Shown: one piece after another, positions 49,901-62,387 of the stretch | Layout of the letters: every line of letters starts with the position of its first letter | How positions within the stretch are numbered: the first letter of the stretch is position 1 | DNA from: Anseranas semipalmata | Taxonomy: Eukaryota; Chordata; Aves; Anseriformes; Anseranatidae | Assembly (NCBI GenBank): GCA_013399115.1 | Contig: VXAA01000894.1 | Location: forward strand, 441,747-505,746 | Reading direction: 5' to 3' | Length of the DNA: 64,000 bases | Notes under the pieces: generated by a model | What the model was told of the DNA's origin: nothing | Database searches by the model: none | What the model saw: only the letters and a program-made list of their open reading frames with translations | Translations under genes and position numbers: made by a program

Positions 49901-50637
49901 TCCTATTCAACCTTGCTAGCCTTGAAAAGTAAAGGTATGTTTGTCCTGAATATGAAATTTGGCCCAGTTTTTCACAGATCCCTTTGATGTAATGATATAC
50001 AATATAAAAAGAGGAAAAGAAAAGAGTGATACAAAGATTTTCTGCACTAGAAAATCTAGCACAGAAGATGAAATGCCGAAGACCTGTGAATGAAAGACAT
50101 GACAGGCTTCTTTCTTGTATGCATCTCAGCCCTCTCTTCCTGTTATTTTTTGTCCGAATGAGTTATTAGTTTCTCCCTGAGTTCCCTTCATGCTTGTGAC
50201 ACGCTGCATATATAAGATACCAGGAATGTGAAGCAAAATGTAGAATTAGCCTCTTGAAATTATGTATCTGTGTTCAGATTTTTTTCCGTGTTCAGATTTC
50301 ATGTTTAGATTTTCTCAGCCTGATTATTACATGTAGCTGTCACTGAACTGTCACTTATCATTGTCTGGATAAATGTTTAATTAACTCTCTGTGCCCAAGA
50401 AAGTGGAAATTTCAAGTAATAGAGTTTTGAGAGGGCTAGCTCTGGAATGTAAATGCTTCCCCAATGTGCTCAGCTAAAAGCTGGAGTGAGAATGTGCTAG
50501 AAGACATTGAATGACTTTAAAAAAGAAAGGCGTTATTTGTTTTCCAGTATATTAAATACAATGTATATTTTCTTCATGTATTGCTCAAAACTGTATTGCA
50601 CAGTCAGTGGGATTATGAAAACCGTGATAGAAAATGC

Positions 50638-50692
50638 ACTGAAGTCAATGGGAATCTCTCTGTTGGTTTCAGATCAGACCTTTAATAAGGAT
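50638..50692 (+). repeat. Ancient amniote repeat scrap (tentative)
   Basis: GCACTGAAGTCAATGGGAAT followed at about 15 bases by TTGGTTTCAGATCAGACC resembles the recurring 'TGAAGTCAATGGGAGT ... GACTTCAATGGG..CAGGATC' phrase of old reptile and bird repeats. It is short and only suggestive. Confidence 0.3.
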
Positions 50693-53570
50693 GCTCTGTT
50701 CTGTCATGGAGGGAATCCCAGCGTCACTCTGAACTGCCAGCTGTGGTGGGAGCTGGTCCTCAGGTGAATGGAGCAGATGTGCTGCTGTATCATAAAACCA
50801 GACTTCATAAAATCTCCTTGCTCCACGAGTGTGTTGTGGCACTGATTCCTGATGGGAATAATGCCTGTGTAATCATTTATGCACTTTGTGTGAAAGGCAT
50901 CAGTCTTCCACTGACAAGATGGCGTCAGCACTGAATTTCACACAACGTGCAAATATACATCTGAGCCAAGATGCACCTCAGTTTTCCGTGCCTACATTGT
51001 AACTGATGAAGTAGAAAACAGTCACTGTGTTGGTGTTGCTGGTCTCTCCAGACAGTGCCAAGGGCTGACTGGAGATGCGGTGGGTCAGCGATGGCCAGGG
51101 TGGGCTCTGCACTCTGCTGCTTGTATTTGCCTATTTCAGATAGGAAGCAGCTGAACTTTAGACTTCTCGTACTGTTGTTAGGGCGATCTCCTATTACTCT
51201 GATTCCCACTTTTATCCTGACATTTGTCTTTTTTTTTTTTTTTCTTAATGAACCCTTCATTGTCTTTTCAGAGATCAGATGATGCTTCTTGTTGTTAGAA
51301 GCATGTAAATTTGACAGCAAAGTGGTCTGTAAAGACTTGTTGGATAGCGCTTCTTTTACTTCTGAGCTCTGAAATGTGTTCCTGTACTCAGTGACTTTTC
51401 TTGCATATATTCAGAAGTATCTGAATGAAACCAAGTCCAGGGGTCTCTTCTTACTTAAGGTATTGATTAGTTATGCACACATAAAAATATCAAGATACTC
51501 ATTAAATGTGTGTTAATTGTGACAATAGTTTGTCTTGAAAATGTTGATTTTTTGATCTTTCTGAGTTATAAAAAGGAGAAAAAAAATTATAGCATTCAGC
51601 TCAGATGCATCAATACCTCAAGAACTCAATACTGGTATTGCACTAATCCTGATTCAGCCAGCCAAGTGTAAAAAGTAAACATGTAATATGCTATGAGAAG
51701 TAAATTACATATATATATATAAAATCAGTTTTAATATTTCAAAATGAGATTAGTGCAGGGAGGAAGACTTTTAAGTATGATTATAATCTAGCTGCTATGG
51801 CTTATTTACTTGATTTGGGATATTGAGGAGAGGAGAATGTGATATTAATTTTCAATATAATTTGAATGTTGTGGAGGGAGTTCAAATAGTTATGTCACTA
51901 TTGATTGTGATGAAGAGTGTAGGAAAAATGCTTTTATTCAATATGTAAGTCTAAAAACATGCTTAGCATAGGTTACAACCTACACAATTATTTTTATGAT
52001 GTGCTGGCATAAAAGGAAGCTGAGTTAAAAGACTCTCAGTCATTAGTCTAATGCTGCAGTATCTGGTATCCTCATGACAGTTATTTTACCATATTGAAAG
52101 ATTTTCAATGTGTGTTCTCATTGGTTTATGAAATCTGTTTTTATTTAAATGTTTACTGATATAGTAAATAGTATGATATGATCTCAATTACGTTTCTTAG
52201 GTCTAGTAGACTGCTATCTACGCATTGTCTTTGTCTACAAACATAAACTGACGTAATGTTTGTCCTTAATCTAGAAGCATCAACTCTTGAGATAATTGTA
52301 ACTGTTAACTGTTTCAGTTAGAGGTATAGAGTTAAGGCTCAGCTAATTACTCTAGGCTGAAAGATTGCTTCACTGATGACCATGACAAGAAAATTTTATT
52401 TCCTTCAATTTGTTGATGACTTTGTTACTTGCATAGTTGAAGATTCCAGCTCCAGAAAAGGAAAAGCTTGCCCCTAGCATACAGTGAAACATAGGTAAGT
52501 ATTTGCTGCTAACCTATGATTCACGAACCATCTGAATCTTCAAGTGCTGGGAATTATGATCAGGCCTGGGCTGTGCTGTCTCAAAGTACAGAATGAAGAT
52601 GTATACAATTCATCTGCAGTTGTACATACAGATTTTCTTCTCTTCTGAACACAACTTTTGTCTGCATAGATTAATTATATATAATGAACAATTATTAATT
52701 TGAAATCACTTACAGATCAAACAGTTACAGACAAACTGACAGAAATATCCTTTGAGCAGAGTTCTTTATTGTCTGAGAGGCCACATCCAGCTCAGTAGAT
52801 TTCAGAATCTAAGTCATTATCAAAATCCAACATACTTAGTTTTTAATCTAGGGAACATCTTCAACTGAAAATAGAAAGCTCTGAGAACTTTATTGATGGT
52901 TTGCAAAAAGATTGGCATTTTAAATAGATATGTCTCCTTCTTCCCCATCCCCAACTCGGTCACTCTTTAATTGTCTGAAATGTTTCAGCTAAAAGGCCCA
53001 ATGAGAAGCATCAAGGTGAGAGTGCTGAGTTCAATAGTAAACATTGATTGTGTGGAGTTGCTGACACTATGCATCTGAGAGATCCACACCTTTTTAAGGT
53101 GCTAGTTTGTTTCAGAGAGGTTAAGCTTATATAGTGGAAATAATGGTTAGCAGAATAATTCAGCGATTTTGAAACTGTAGTTTAACTACAGTTGCCAAAT
53201 CAGTGTGTAAGAAACAGTATCTAGGGTAAAATCAACAAATGTGTCTATTCAGGGCTGGTCATTTAATTATGTGTTTACTTAAAATGGGATGTTCAGCTTG
53301 TTCTCAATACTGAATATCACTTTTACATATAAGGGGCTGCTACTGTTTCACTGTGACACAGTTTCTAGCCTGCTGATCACAGTACACTTGGGGAAATGAT
53401 CTGTTTGAAGCCCTGTAGGCAGAAGTGGGAGTTGACTGTGCTTGTTGTAAATTGAATAGCTTTTCCTGTTCTAGATGCTGTTTTGAATCAAATCATGCTG
53501 AGAAATATGTGTCTGAGAGGGGGACCCAATGAAGAGTCTATAGCAAGTGTGGTAAAGCAGTATCTGTGTT

Positions 53571-53610
53571 AAAAAAACAAACAAACAAACAAAAACAAAC
53601 AAACAAAAAA
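53571..53610. repeat. (AAAC)n tetranucleotide repeat
   Basis: About eight AAAC/CAAA units with one AAAAAC interruption. No element body was recognised on either side, so it is not assigned as a retroposon tail. Confidence 0.9.
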
Positions 53611-54355
53611 CATTATTTTGAGTAGGACTGTGGTGGGAATATTTGTAAGGAAGAAGCCATACCAAGCTCTTCAACAGTGACAGAAAACTGGGGCACTTTT
53701 ATGCCAGAACAGAGCTTTAGCCATCGGAAGAATTTTACTATCAAAAACTTAGACAGTAAGTAGGAGTTTGGGGTATGTCACACCTGGATTTCAACACCCA
53801 TGTTTTGTAAGAGAACAGAAAAGTTCTGTTTATGTTATTTATTCATCATATTTCTATTTCTGGTTTTGATCAAGCTGTGCGGGGTGAAGTGTCCAAGGTA
53901 GAAATAAATGAGAGATCTGGATACTAACAAACTAAAGAGGTGTCAATCACATTTCAGGTGAGTAATCAAATATAGGTTCTGTGGTGTTGTTTAGACAGGT
54001 GATAGCCCTTCTGGTAACAGTCTTTTGAAGGGAGATAGGAGAAAGACTGGAGAATTCCTTTCTCCTGTTTAAGCTGTATAACTGTGCAGCAAGTAGTGTG
54101 TCATTGGAGCAGAATTGAATCGGTGATGCTTGCTCAGGAGGAGGGAGATTTGGAGTTATAGACCCAGAGTGTGTGTGTACTGTGGTTAAAAGCAGAAATC
54201 GCCTGCAGAGAGGGATGATGTTTTGATAGCCTTGATCAGCACAGTTCTTTTGGTCTTCACTACAAAATTTTGCTGGCCTAAGAAGCTGCAGGGTTAGATC
54301 ATTATTTGCAGAGTCTATTGGCTGCTATTCTGTGCTGCTTTTTGTGAAAAGGTTT

Positions 54356-54661
54356 TTATATTCTAGAGGTAGTAAAAGGCAGTTCATTATTCAAAGTCCT
54401 GGTTAAGCAAGAATATATTTTGTTTCCACTGTTCAGAATACTGTCAAAATATTTTGTTCTATGCTTTCTCAATTGGAAAACTAGGCATTTTTCTCTGAGC
54501 TCATCTGGGTGGTCATCACTCTGTGCAAGTTCCTGCTCATTGGTGACATCCAAGCTCTCTTCAGAAATCCAGTAGCCAAGATGGCTAATGTTTGTCATGT
54601 ATTTCTTAATCTGTTTCTTAATATCCACCCAATCAAGCAAGGGGTCAGAAGTATCTTTCTG
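54356..54661 (-). other. Open frame of 101 codons, unrecognised; weak exon candidate
   Basis: The minus strand is open from just after a TGA at 54662-54664 to a TAA at 54356-54358. Residues look hydrophilic and protein-like (for example LLDWVDIKKQIKKYM and NEQELAQSDDHPDELREKC). An AG dinucleotide at the 5' edge could serve as a splice acceptor, but the preceding tract is A/T-rich and not a good polypyrimidine tract. There is no obvious donor within the frame and no initiation context, the nearest ATG being internal. Frames of this length are expected by chance in 64 kb. I do not recognise a family. It is kept only because its composition is less biased than that of most chance frames here. 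Confidence 0.15.
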
Positions 54662-55894
54662 TCATTTTACTATTAACTGAAAATTGCTAATGTTTTTATT
54701 TTTAATTATGTTCTTTAAAAGCTACACATTATGTTTGTGGTTTGTTTGAAGATGGTATCAAAGCAATATCCCTTCTTTTAGGAACAGAAAGAGACCTGTG
54801 ACTTTCCCTTATTATTAAGAAAGTTCATGCTAAAATTCCCAGCCAAATTCCCAGCCTACATGAATTTTGCCTTCTTAGCCTTCTGTTGTGCCACAGGACA
54901 TATTGTTATCAAAACTAATTGTCATCTTGCAATGACACAAGTTCTTAACATTGAAGGAACAAGGTCTTGTAGCTGATTTGAAAGTCCATGAAAATCAATA
55001 ACAGTCAACAGGAGAATGGCTTGATGAGCTCATGGTCACTTATTCAGCAGAGCAGATGTGTTGTGAGGAACCTTTACTAGCTGGTGATTCCTAAACATTG
55101 AAGGCTGCATCCTATTGCCACATCCCATTACCATGGTTCAGCCAAGCTATGGTGAAAGTGCTAGCAAAATGAGCTGAGTCATCCATGTTACAGTGAAAAC
55201 TCATGCATGTCTGGGAAAGATAGATATCTTCGCTGCTAGCATATTTGCTGCTATAGGGGAGGCGAGTTTCAGGCAAGAAACAGAGAATGAATACATGAAG
55301 GGCCTGGGTATCTTCATCCAAAAGAGACTGTATTGTGTTTCGAACAGGACAGCAGTACTCTTAGTTCTTTTTTACTTTTTTGCATCCCCTCCTCCTCCAC
55401 ATTTTTTCTCAAGACACTGTCTGGCAGAGGCCTGCTTGATGCACTGGTAGAACACAGTTCACTGTTAGTTTTCAGATCAGCAGTTAAAAACTTTAAATGG
55501 TTTCTAATCTGGGGAGGAAGTTCTCTACAAGAAAAATATTTAGGCTGCAATATGTGTGAAGAAAAAGTGAGAGATCTTGGAAAGTGCTGTCAAACTTGGG
55601 AACCTAAAACTAAATATTTATATACATCCTGAAGCATTTTAAATATTTTAAAGTATTTATTTCATGATCAGGCATACTTTCTGCCTATCCAAGGATGTTT
55701 TGCTACAAGAAAGGAAGTGAAATTAAAAACATGTGGGCACAGCTGTTTATGATGACAATCGTAGTTTCAGCTGCCGGTGTTCTTGCTTACTGCTTTCTCA
55801 CACCAGTTCTGATGAGGATTAGAGCAGTTTTTAGTGGACATTTCCTGGCCTCACCTAGAAAGACCTCCTGGAAACCATTTCCAAACACCTGGAG

Positions 55895-56095
55895 ATGACT
55901 GGGAGTAGTCAGCATGTATTTACAAAGGGGAAATTGTGCTTAACCAACCTGATAGCATTCTACAATGAGGTGACTGGCTTGGTGGACCAGAGGAAAGCAG
56001 TTGATGTTATTTACTGTGACTTTAGTAAGGCTTTCGACAGTGTCTCCTATAACATCATCACAGACAAGCTGACAAAGTATGGGTTGGATAAGTGA
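55895..56095 (+). pseudogene. CR1 reverse-transcriptase fragment, 66 codons open
   Basis: The longest intact piece of the reverse transcriptase in this CR1. It contains the fingers-domain motif with the first catalytic aspartate context (VIYCDFSKAFDSV, residues about 42-54). It ends at a TGA (56093-56095) where the family typically has an arginine CGG, consistent with decay at a CpG. It matches the family phrase by phrase, so its identity as retrotransposon pol is firm. Not functional. Confidence 0.93.
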
Positions 56096-56539
56096 ACAGT
56101 GAAGTGGATTGAAAACTGGCTCAATGGCCAGGCCTAGAGAGTTGTGATCAGTGGCACAAAGTCCAGTTGGAGGCAAGTCACTAGTGGTGTACCAAAGGGG
56201 TCAATACTGGGGCCAATACTGGTTAACATCTTCATTAATGACCTGGACGCTGGGACATAGTGTACCTTCAGCAGGTTTGCAGACAAAACTGGGAGGAATG
56301 GCTGATACCAGTGGGTTGTGCTGCCATTTAGAGGGATGTAGAGAGGCTGGAGAAATGGGCTGACAGGAATCTCATGAAGTTAAACATGAGGAAGTGCCAA
56401 GTCCTGCATATGGGGAAAAATAACCCCTGGCACTAGTATATGCTGGGGCTGACAGTCTGGAAAGCAGCTTTGCAAAGAAAGACATTGGGGTCCTGGTGGG
56501 CAATATGCTGACCACAAGCCAGCAATGCACCCTTGCAGG

Positions 56540-56566
56540 AAAAAAAACAAAAACAAAAACAAAAAA
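56540..56566. repeat. (AAAAAC)n expansion inside CR1
   Basis: An A-rich tandem (A8C, then AAAAAC units) replaces the short stretch that in other CR1 copies reads like a lysine-rich segment between CCCTTGC and ATCCTGGGCTGC. It probably arose by slippage in an A-rich codon run after insertion. Confidence 0.85.
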
Positions 56567-56653
56567 GTATCCTGGGCTGCATTAGGAAGATCATTGTCAG
56601 CAGGCTGAGGGAGGTGACCCTTCCCCTCTACACAGAGCTGGTGAGGCCATGTC

Positions 56654-56926
56654 TTGAGTGCTGAGTCCAGTTCTGGGCTCCCTACTACAGGCAATATGGG
56701 CTCACTGGAGCAAGTCCAACGCAGGACCACTAAGGTAATGAAGGGACTGGATCACCAACCATACAAGGAGAGGCTGAGAGACTTGGTCCAGTTCAACGTG
56801 GAGAAGAAAAGGCTCAGAGTGGATCTTATCAGAGTGAACAAATTATGGGAGGGAATGAAAATGAGGGAGCCAGACTCTTCTCAGTGGAGTCCACTGACAG
56901 GACAATATGTAATGGACACAAATTAA
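56654..56926 (+). pseudogene. CR1 ORF2 C-terminal remnant
   Basis: The open frame encodes LEQVQRRTTKVMKGLDHQPYKERLRDLVQFNVEKKRLRVDL within its 90 codons, matching the CR1 phrase found at 33497-34240 ([19 protein letters not shown]...[18 protein letters not shown]). It is the same module in a more diverged copy. The N-terminal 20 residues are out of the element's original frame. Confidence 0.85.
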
Positions 56927-57576
56927 ATAATATGAAATCCTGTTTTTTTACTGTGTGAGTGGTCAAACACTGGAAAAGGTTGTTGAGAGACATTGTGGAG
57001 TCTCCGTCTGTGGATATACTCAGAACTCAACTAGACACAGACCTGGGCAATCTGCTCTAGGTGACTCCACATGAGCAGGGTGTTAAACTAAATGATCCTG
57101 AGAAGTCCCTTCTAATCTCAACCATTCTGTGCTTCTATGAAAGTTTTCTAATCTTCTCTTTTTAAGGCCACCGTGGTTTAGAGAAATAAAATAGTGATAG
57201 GAGTTTTCTATTACTTTTCTTTTGACCTTACCTTGCTCCACCCAACCCTGGATACATAGATTGCATTTTGATGGAGCAGCTATATCTATATGAAGCACTT
57301 TGGACCCTCATCAGTGGTGAACTGCCACCAAAGTAATATTGGGGTTATTATTTCATTGCACGGTATGTGACTGGATGGTGCTGCGTGGTGCTGGTAGGAC
57401 ATGGCTTTATCCTGTTCCCACATTTTTGCACAAATTACACTTGCTTAGAGCATCAGTTTTGGATGGTGGATTCATAGCCTGTGCCATGTGACAACAGTGC
57501 AATCCTGGAAATCAGACGATAAAGGACAGGCCTGACTCTAAACAGAGGCAAATTAGGCACAGTGCTTATGGTGGGG

Positions 57577-57591
57577 AAAAAAAAAAAAAAN
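57577..57591. repeat. A14 homopolymer with undetermined base
   Basis: A homopolymer of about 14 A ends in a single N at 57591, consistent with an unresolved homopolymer length. Confidence 0.9.
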
Positions 57592-60500
57592 CACTTTATC
57601 TAATCTGAATCCCTGAAAGTCAGATTGTCAGCTAGTGCTACCATTACTTTCAAGTAATGGATGAGTGAAGATGAACTTCTGCTGATGTAGTGAGACAGAT
57701 CCTCACAGAGGTTGCTTCAGTTATCCTTTATATTCTGGTAACTGCCTGCTTCTTCTACCTCTTCTTTCCCTACAACCATTTACCTAAAAGGAATGGCCCA
57801 GTCCTTGCCCAGGTCATGACGCCTCTTCTCCTTTCATGGCAAGATTCATGTTAGGTGTCTAAGAAGCCTTGAGCTGGCTCTAGGTAAAAAGAAAGTAGCA
57901 TTGTTTTGTATCTCACTGTTTGTGACAGGTTCACTGTTTGTCATATTAATAGCAAAGACAAATCATACTAGCTTCAAGATCATGAAGAAAGAAGTCTTTT
58001 AGCAGTGCATCACTTATCCTCGGATCATTATTACACCAAACTTCAGTTATTTCTGCAGTCTGAACACTGCCCTGCCAGTCAGTCAGGCAAAAGCTTTGTT
58101 TATTAGTTGAGTTAAGCACTGGGAAAGTCATTAGCATGTTCTGTTTATGGTCTGGCTGGGAGATGGCTCTGCCTAACCATGCCCAAGGGATAGTTGTATT
58201 TCAGGAGTGAGGTGGGGGTCAGCCAATAGTCTTGGGAGAGGAGTAAGAAAACTTGACGTTGTCATTAATTATCGCCTTCATGAATCATAGGTAGTCTTCA
58301 GGAAAGTGTGAATATGAAAAGAAATCCCTGGGGGAAAATGGGTATATGCTTATAAATCCATTTGGAGATGGTCCTCAGTCAGTGAAAGTGATTCACAGGA
58401 TTAAGATAATGGCTGAGAACTGGATCCAACTACACAAGCATCCCACCAGCTTTTTTACTGGATAGAATAGAAAGGAAAGCGTTGAGAGCTAAACTGAAAA
58501 ATAGATTGGTTTAAACAGAAATTTCTTACATTTCTGATTCAGATCTGACTATTAAATTGTTAATAAATTGTTTATAACATAAATTTATTCTTTGTTTTTC
58601 ATTTGTCTAGTGTTAAAAGAGTGATCTGACTTAGTGGGTTATGCAGTAGCATTGCGTGGAAACTGTGATAACCTGCAATAGTACCCCACAATAAACAGTA
58701 GACTATTCCACCCTCTAGTGATCTGTCCTGTAGTATAAGCTCCAAAATAGTGAGAAGTGCTAGTGTTCTTTCTGGAGGTATGTGGTCTGTTTCAGCATCT
58801 GGTAAAACAGATTTCATTTCTGGGAGACACCAGGGCAGGCATTAGCCAGAGGAGAGCTGTGAAGAACATGGGACATGAACCCTCAGAGTTTTCTATATCA
58901 TATGTCACTGTTTAGGTGATGTGTTACAAATATGCTGTGAATATCCTGCAGTTTATCATCCACAGAATTCAAGAGTCCTATCTAGGTGAGTGCTAGACTT
59001 CTATCTACCCAGCTGCATAGGTGTCAGCTTTGGGAATATCAAGAAAACTAATAGAACAAAAGCACAGCAAGCGTCTGCAGCTTAATTATAAGAATAATGT
59101 AATTAATATTTGTCAAAGGAAAAACAAGGACTTTGAGAAGTACTTATTAGGAGCGCTCACATGAAAAGAAGTGTATGTGCAAATATTCATGGCATCAGGA
59201 TTCTTTTTAGGAATAAAGTTGTCATAAAGCAGCAACAGAAATGCAAGCAGGAAGAATGGATGATATCTCTTTTGCCAAGTACCTCTGGGTTTGAAGGTAT
59301 TGGCAACAAATCTTAGACCAACTCAGTGTCTTTTTGTGGAACAACTGCGTCCTTCAAGTGTAACATCAACCTCTCTTTCAAAGAACAGACAATGAAGACA
59401 ATTTAATTTTCTTACTTCAAGTCTGAAGATCTAATTTCTGGCATGAGTACAGTCTTCTTCACGTTTTACAGATACCCACATTTAAAATTCCATGAATGCA
59501 TCTGTAGGTTAATAGATGGTCACTTTTCCATTTAAAGAACATTTGATTATACAAGGAACAGGCAAAGAACATAGATAAATAAAACATAATAAAAACAAAA
59601 ACAAAAAAACACAGCTTTGATGTAAGCTGACTCATTTTCAAAACAGCATCATTGTTAAATAAACATTTTAATAACTTGGCTTTTTTTTTCTGTCCTCACT
59701 TTATTCTTTTTGATGTGTCAGGCGCATTCAGAGCAAATTTCTGTACAAATGCTGGTTAACCTGAGTTCTAACCTGTGACACATGCACATACTGGAGACCA
59801 TGAGTTTGCATTTGCTACCATTTAAGGGGCAGGAATCCAACAGCTGAAAGCACACATACAAATTCTTCTTTTTGATACTTTAAAGGTTTTGAAAGGCATC
59901 TGATGTCTGTTTGTGTTCATCCTCTCCATAGTCTTTTATTTGAAATCATTATTTGCTAGTGTTATATTGATCAGTTTTTCTGTATTTTTTATCAGCCATA
60001 ATATTTTATGTATCCAGGTAACTTGACACTAGAATCTCATTTATTCTGCTAACTGTTCTGGTGATTACTCTGAACGCTGACAGTAGCAGTGGCTTAGAGT
60101 TCTAATTATATCATTTTTTGAGATTCAAAAAAATATCGGAAACAACTTCTAATAAAAGAGTGAATTAACTTTTTTGCAAAATATAACCTTTCCAATTAAG
60201 GTACAGTTAACATGCAATTCGCTTAGATAATACAAGAAACTCTTAATACTATAGTAACTATAGTAACAAATAGAAGCAGATTAATTCAATACTTAAAAAG
60301 TACAAATGTTTTTATTCATGACAAAAGCCACGTGATGGTAGATTTATTTCAGCTCTTTGATTGTGTCTTGGCTTGTCAAGCTATTCATCGAAATTGACAC
60401 TTGGAATAGAACACTTTGGAGGGAAAATTTTATCATTCTTGAAAGACCACAGATATTGTTCTTATGATAAATCAGAGGTACAGTAGGTTCAAAAACCCAT

Positions 60501-61644
60501 AGAAAAATAAGCATTTGTTGTCTGTACATGATATGACAGGAACTTATGCATTCACAGAGTGTTACTGAGAACAAAGTCCAGCTGGGAACATTCATCTAAT
60601 TTAATTTTCAAGTTTGACTCTTCCCAGAAGAGCTTGTCTCTATACGAGTCTCTACTCAGGCCAGAAGAACTTGAAGAAGAATTTTCAAAGCATATGTCTG
60701 ACCAAGATTGCTTTCCTATATCTCTACAAATAATTTTAATGAACTTCTTCTGTGTCAAATGAAAATGATGCCATGCCTTTTAATTTGGTGACCCAGAAAA
60801 CTGTGTGATGTTGATGTGACCCAAGGGCTTGTGCATTAAAATTAATCTGTGACAGACACTGCATATTAACATGATATTTGATGCTTTGTCATACTAGTTT
60901 TAGACTCTATATTTTTCATGCTGTCTCTGATCTTTTCTGAAGGGCAGAGTCCATGGCTGGGAATAGCACCCTTACACGAAATGCAAGTATGCAGACCGCA
61001 TGTTGCAAGCCTAGACAAAATTGCTTTTATTTCTGAAAAAGTGCACACTTGCTGTTGCTGGAATTACAGAATGGCTAATTCTAAATATGGATGAGTGTCA
61101 GCTTGAGGTGATTGACCTGTTCCTGAAGCTGAAAGTGTTTAATGAGACACATATAAACAAAATGGTGGTTTTCTACTTCTGCCCACCTCAACATTCGCGC
61201 TTAGGAATAGGCACCTTTCTTGCCACTTATGTACTGTAGACCTGCAAGATAAATGATGTAGACAAAGGTGAGCAGAATTTACTTATCTCTAGCAGGGACA
61301 TCACAGAATTTTACTTCTGATGTAGCAGCCGGTGCTAACTTAATGTGCATCATCCCGTCCCTTCTTTTTTTTGCCTTGTGCAGGTAATTCTCTCATTCAG
61401 CGATAAACCAGTCCAGCTCACTGATATGGCATAAAATTAACTCCACAGACTGAAAGAAGATCTAGTTTGATGCCAGCTCACTGGACTGAAATGGACTCAA
61501 TATATCAGACCAGCATCATCTAGCACACAAGAAAAGGACTTGGTATGGCTTAGATAGCTACGCACCCACAGCCTAAATCTAGTGCTGCATGGTAACCCCA
61601 TATTCATAGTCGCAATGGTTGTGGTATTAGTTCTCAGCAGTTCT

Positions 61645-61664
61645 CTTGGCTTGGCTTGGCTTGG
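61645..61664. repeat. (CTTGG)4 pentanucleotide repeat
   Basis: Four perfect CTTGG units in tandem. Short microsatellite. Confidence 0.9.
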
Positions 61665-62349
61665 TTATTCAAGTGGCAGGAAGTTTCATGGTGCTATCTT
61701 TACATGAAGAAGGTTAAAGTGGTGGTGGAGAACATGTTGATATTAACCCTTTGCAGTTCCAAAACTTTAAAACTGTGTGCTGACCTTCTTTTTGTACTGA
61801 TTTGGACTGCACAGAAAATTAGTAGACTGACAGTGTGGATATTGGTCTCTAATCTTTACTAATGTCTTTGGGCACTCGTGACCCAGTAGGATTTGTGATG
61901 GCCATGTAAAAAGACAAAGTTAGGTAGCACACCATCATGCTGTTGTGTGGTATGTTATTCCTTATGAAATTAGAGCTTAGCCATTACATATAATGACCCC
62001 GTGAAAGTCAGTCCCAACATTACTTGGTATTTCTGCTGTTTGTTGTTTAAAGACATGTAACAAAGCCACTATATGAACTGATAATAGCAGATTAGAGATT
62101 TCATTCTGGGAATACTAGCTTTATTTATTTTATCAACAATTCCCTTTTATACTATATAAAAAAAATCTTTTTATGAAAGAATTTAAGGATTTTTGTTTAT
62201 TTTTACCAACTACCTCTGGAGATGAAAGTTCACAGTGGTTTCAGTTTTAGTAGTTAAAGTCAAAATACAACTGAGTCATCATATTTTTACTTGGTTGTCA
62301 CATATAAAATGCTCCTGAAAAATGCTGTTTTGAGATACATAGAATATAA

Positions 62350-62387
62350 AACAAACGAACAAAGAAACAACAACAACAACAAAAAAC
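62350..62387. repeat. (AAC)n / A-rich repeat
   Basis: Imperfect AAACAAAC units pass into about five CAA units and a short A-run. Simple sequence. Confidence 0.85.

Larger units (their letters stand above)
49901..55849. other. Non-genic AT-rich DNA with minor repeats
   Basis: No supported gene. It contains a T14-type run near 51230-51243, an (AT)n patch near 51708-51720 and the (AAAC)n tract at 53571-53610. A possible old-repeat phrase occurs near 50638-50690 (GCACTGAAGTCAATGGGAAT). A 101-codon minus-strand open frame at 54356-54661 is discussed separately. Confidence 0.5.
55850..57139 (+). mobile_element. CR1 LINE, 5'-truncated, older, reverse-transcriptase region
   Basis: A 1.29-kb CR1 copy that begins in the reverse-transcriptase domain and runs to the 3' end. 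It begins with a phrase related to GAAACCATTTCC, with a small deletion before GGGAGTAGTCAGCATG. It shows the hallmark reverse-transcriptase stretches SQHVFTKGKLCLTNL, VDVIYCDFSKAFDSV and, after the first stop, [13 protein letters not shown] and NIFINDLD. It continues through the C-terminal region (CLECXVQFWAP-like, VQRRTTKVMKGLDHQ) and ends with a diverged 3' UTR and tail (CCATTCTGTGCTTCTATGA). Premature stops occur at 56093-56095, 56135-56137 and 56258-56260, and the catalytic FADD box is damaged by a short deletion (FAD then K at about 56276-56287). It is older than the copy at 33363 and belongs to a different subfamily by tail and sequence. No target-site duplication is apparent. Confidence 0.95.

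Noticed and set aside
50507..50767. 86-codon frame ending in a Cys/Trp-rich stretch
   Set aside because: It overlaps a probable old repeat phrase (GCACTGAAGTCAATGGGAAT) and matches no protein family I know.
56380..56730. 116-codon minus-strand frame
   Set aside because: Antisense shadow of the CR1 at 55850-57139.
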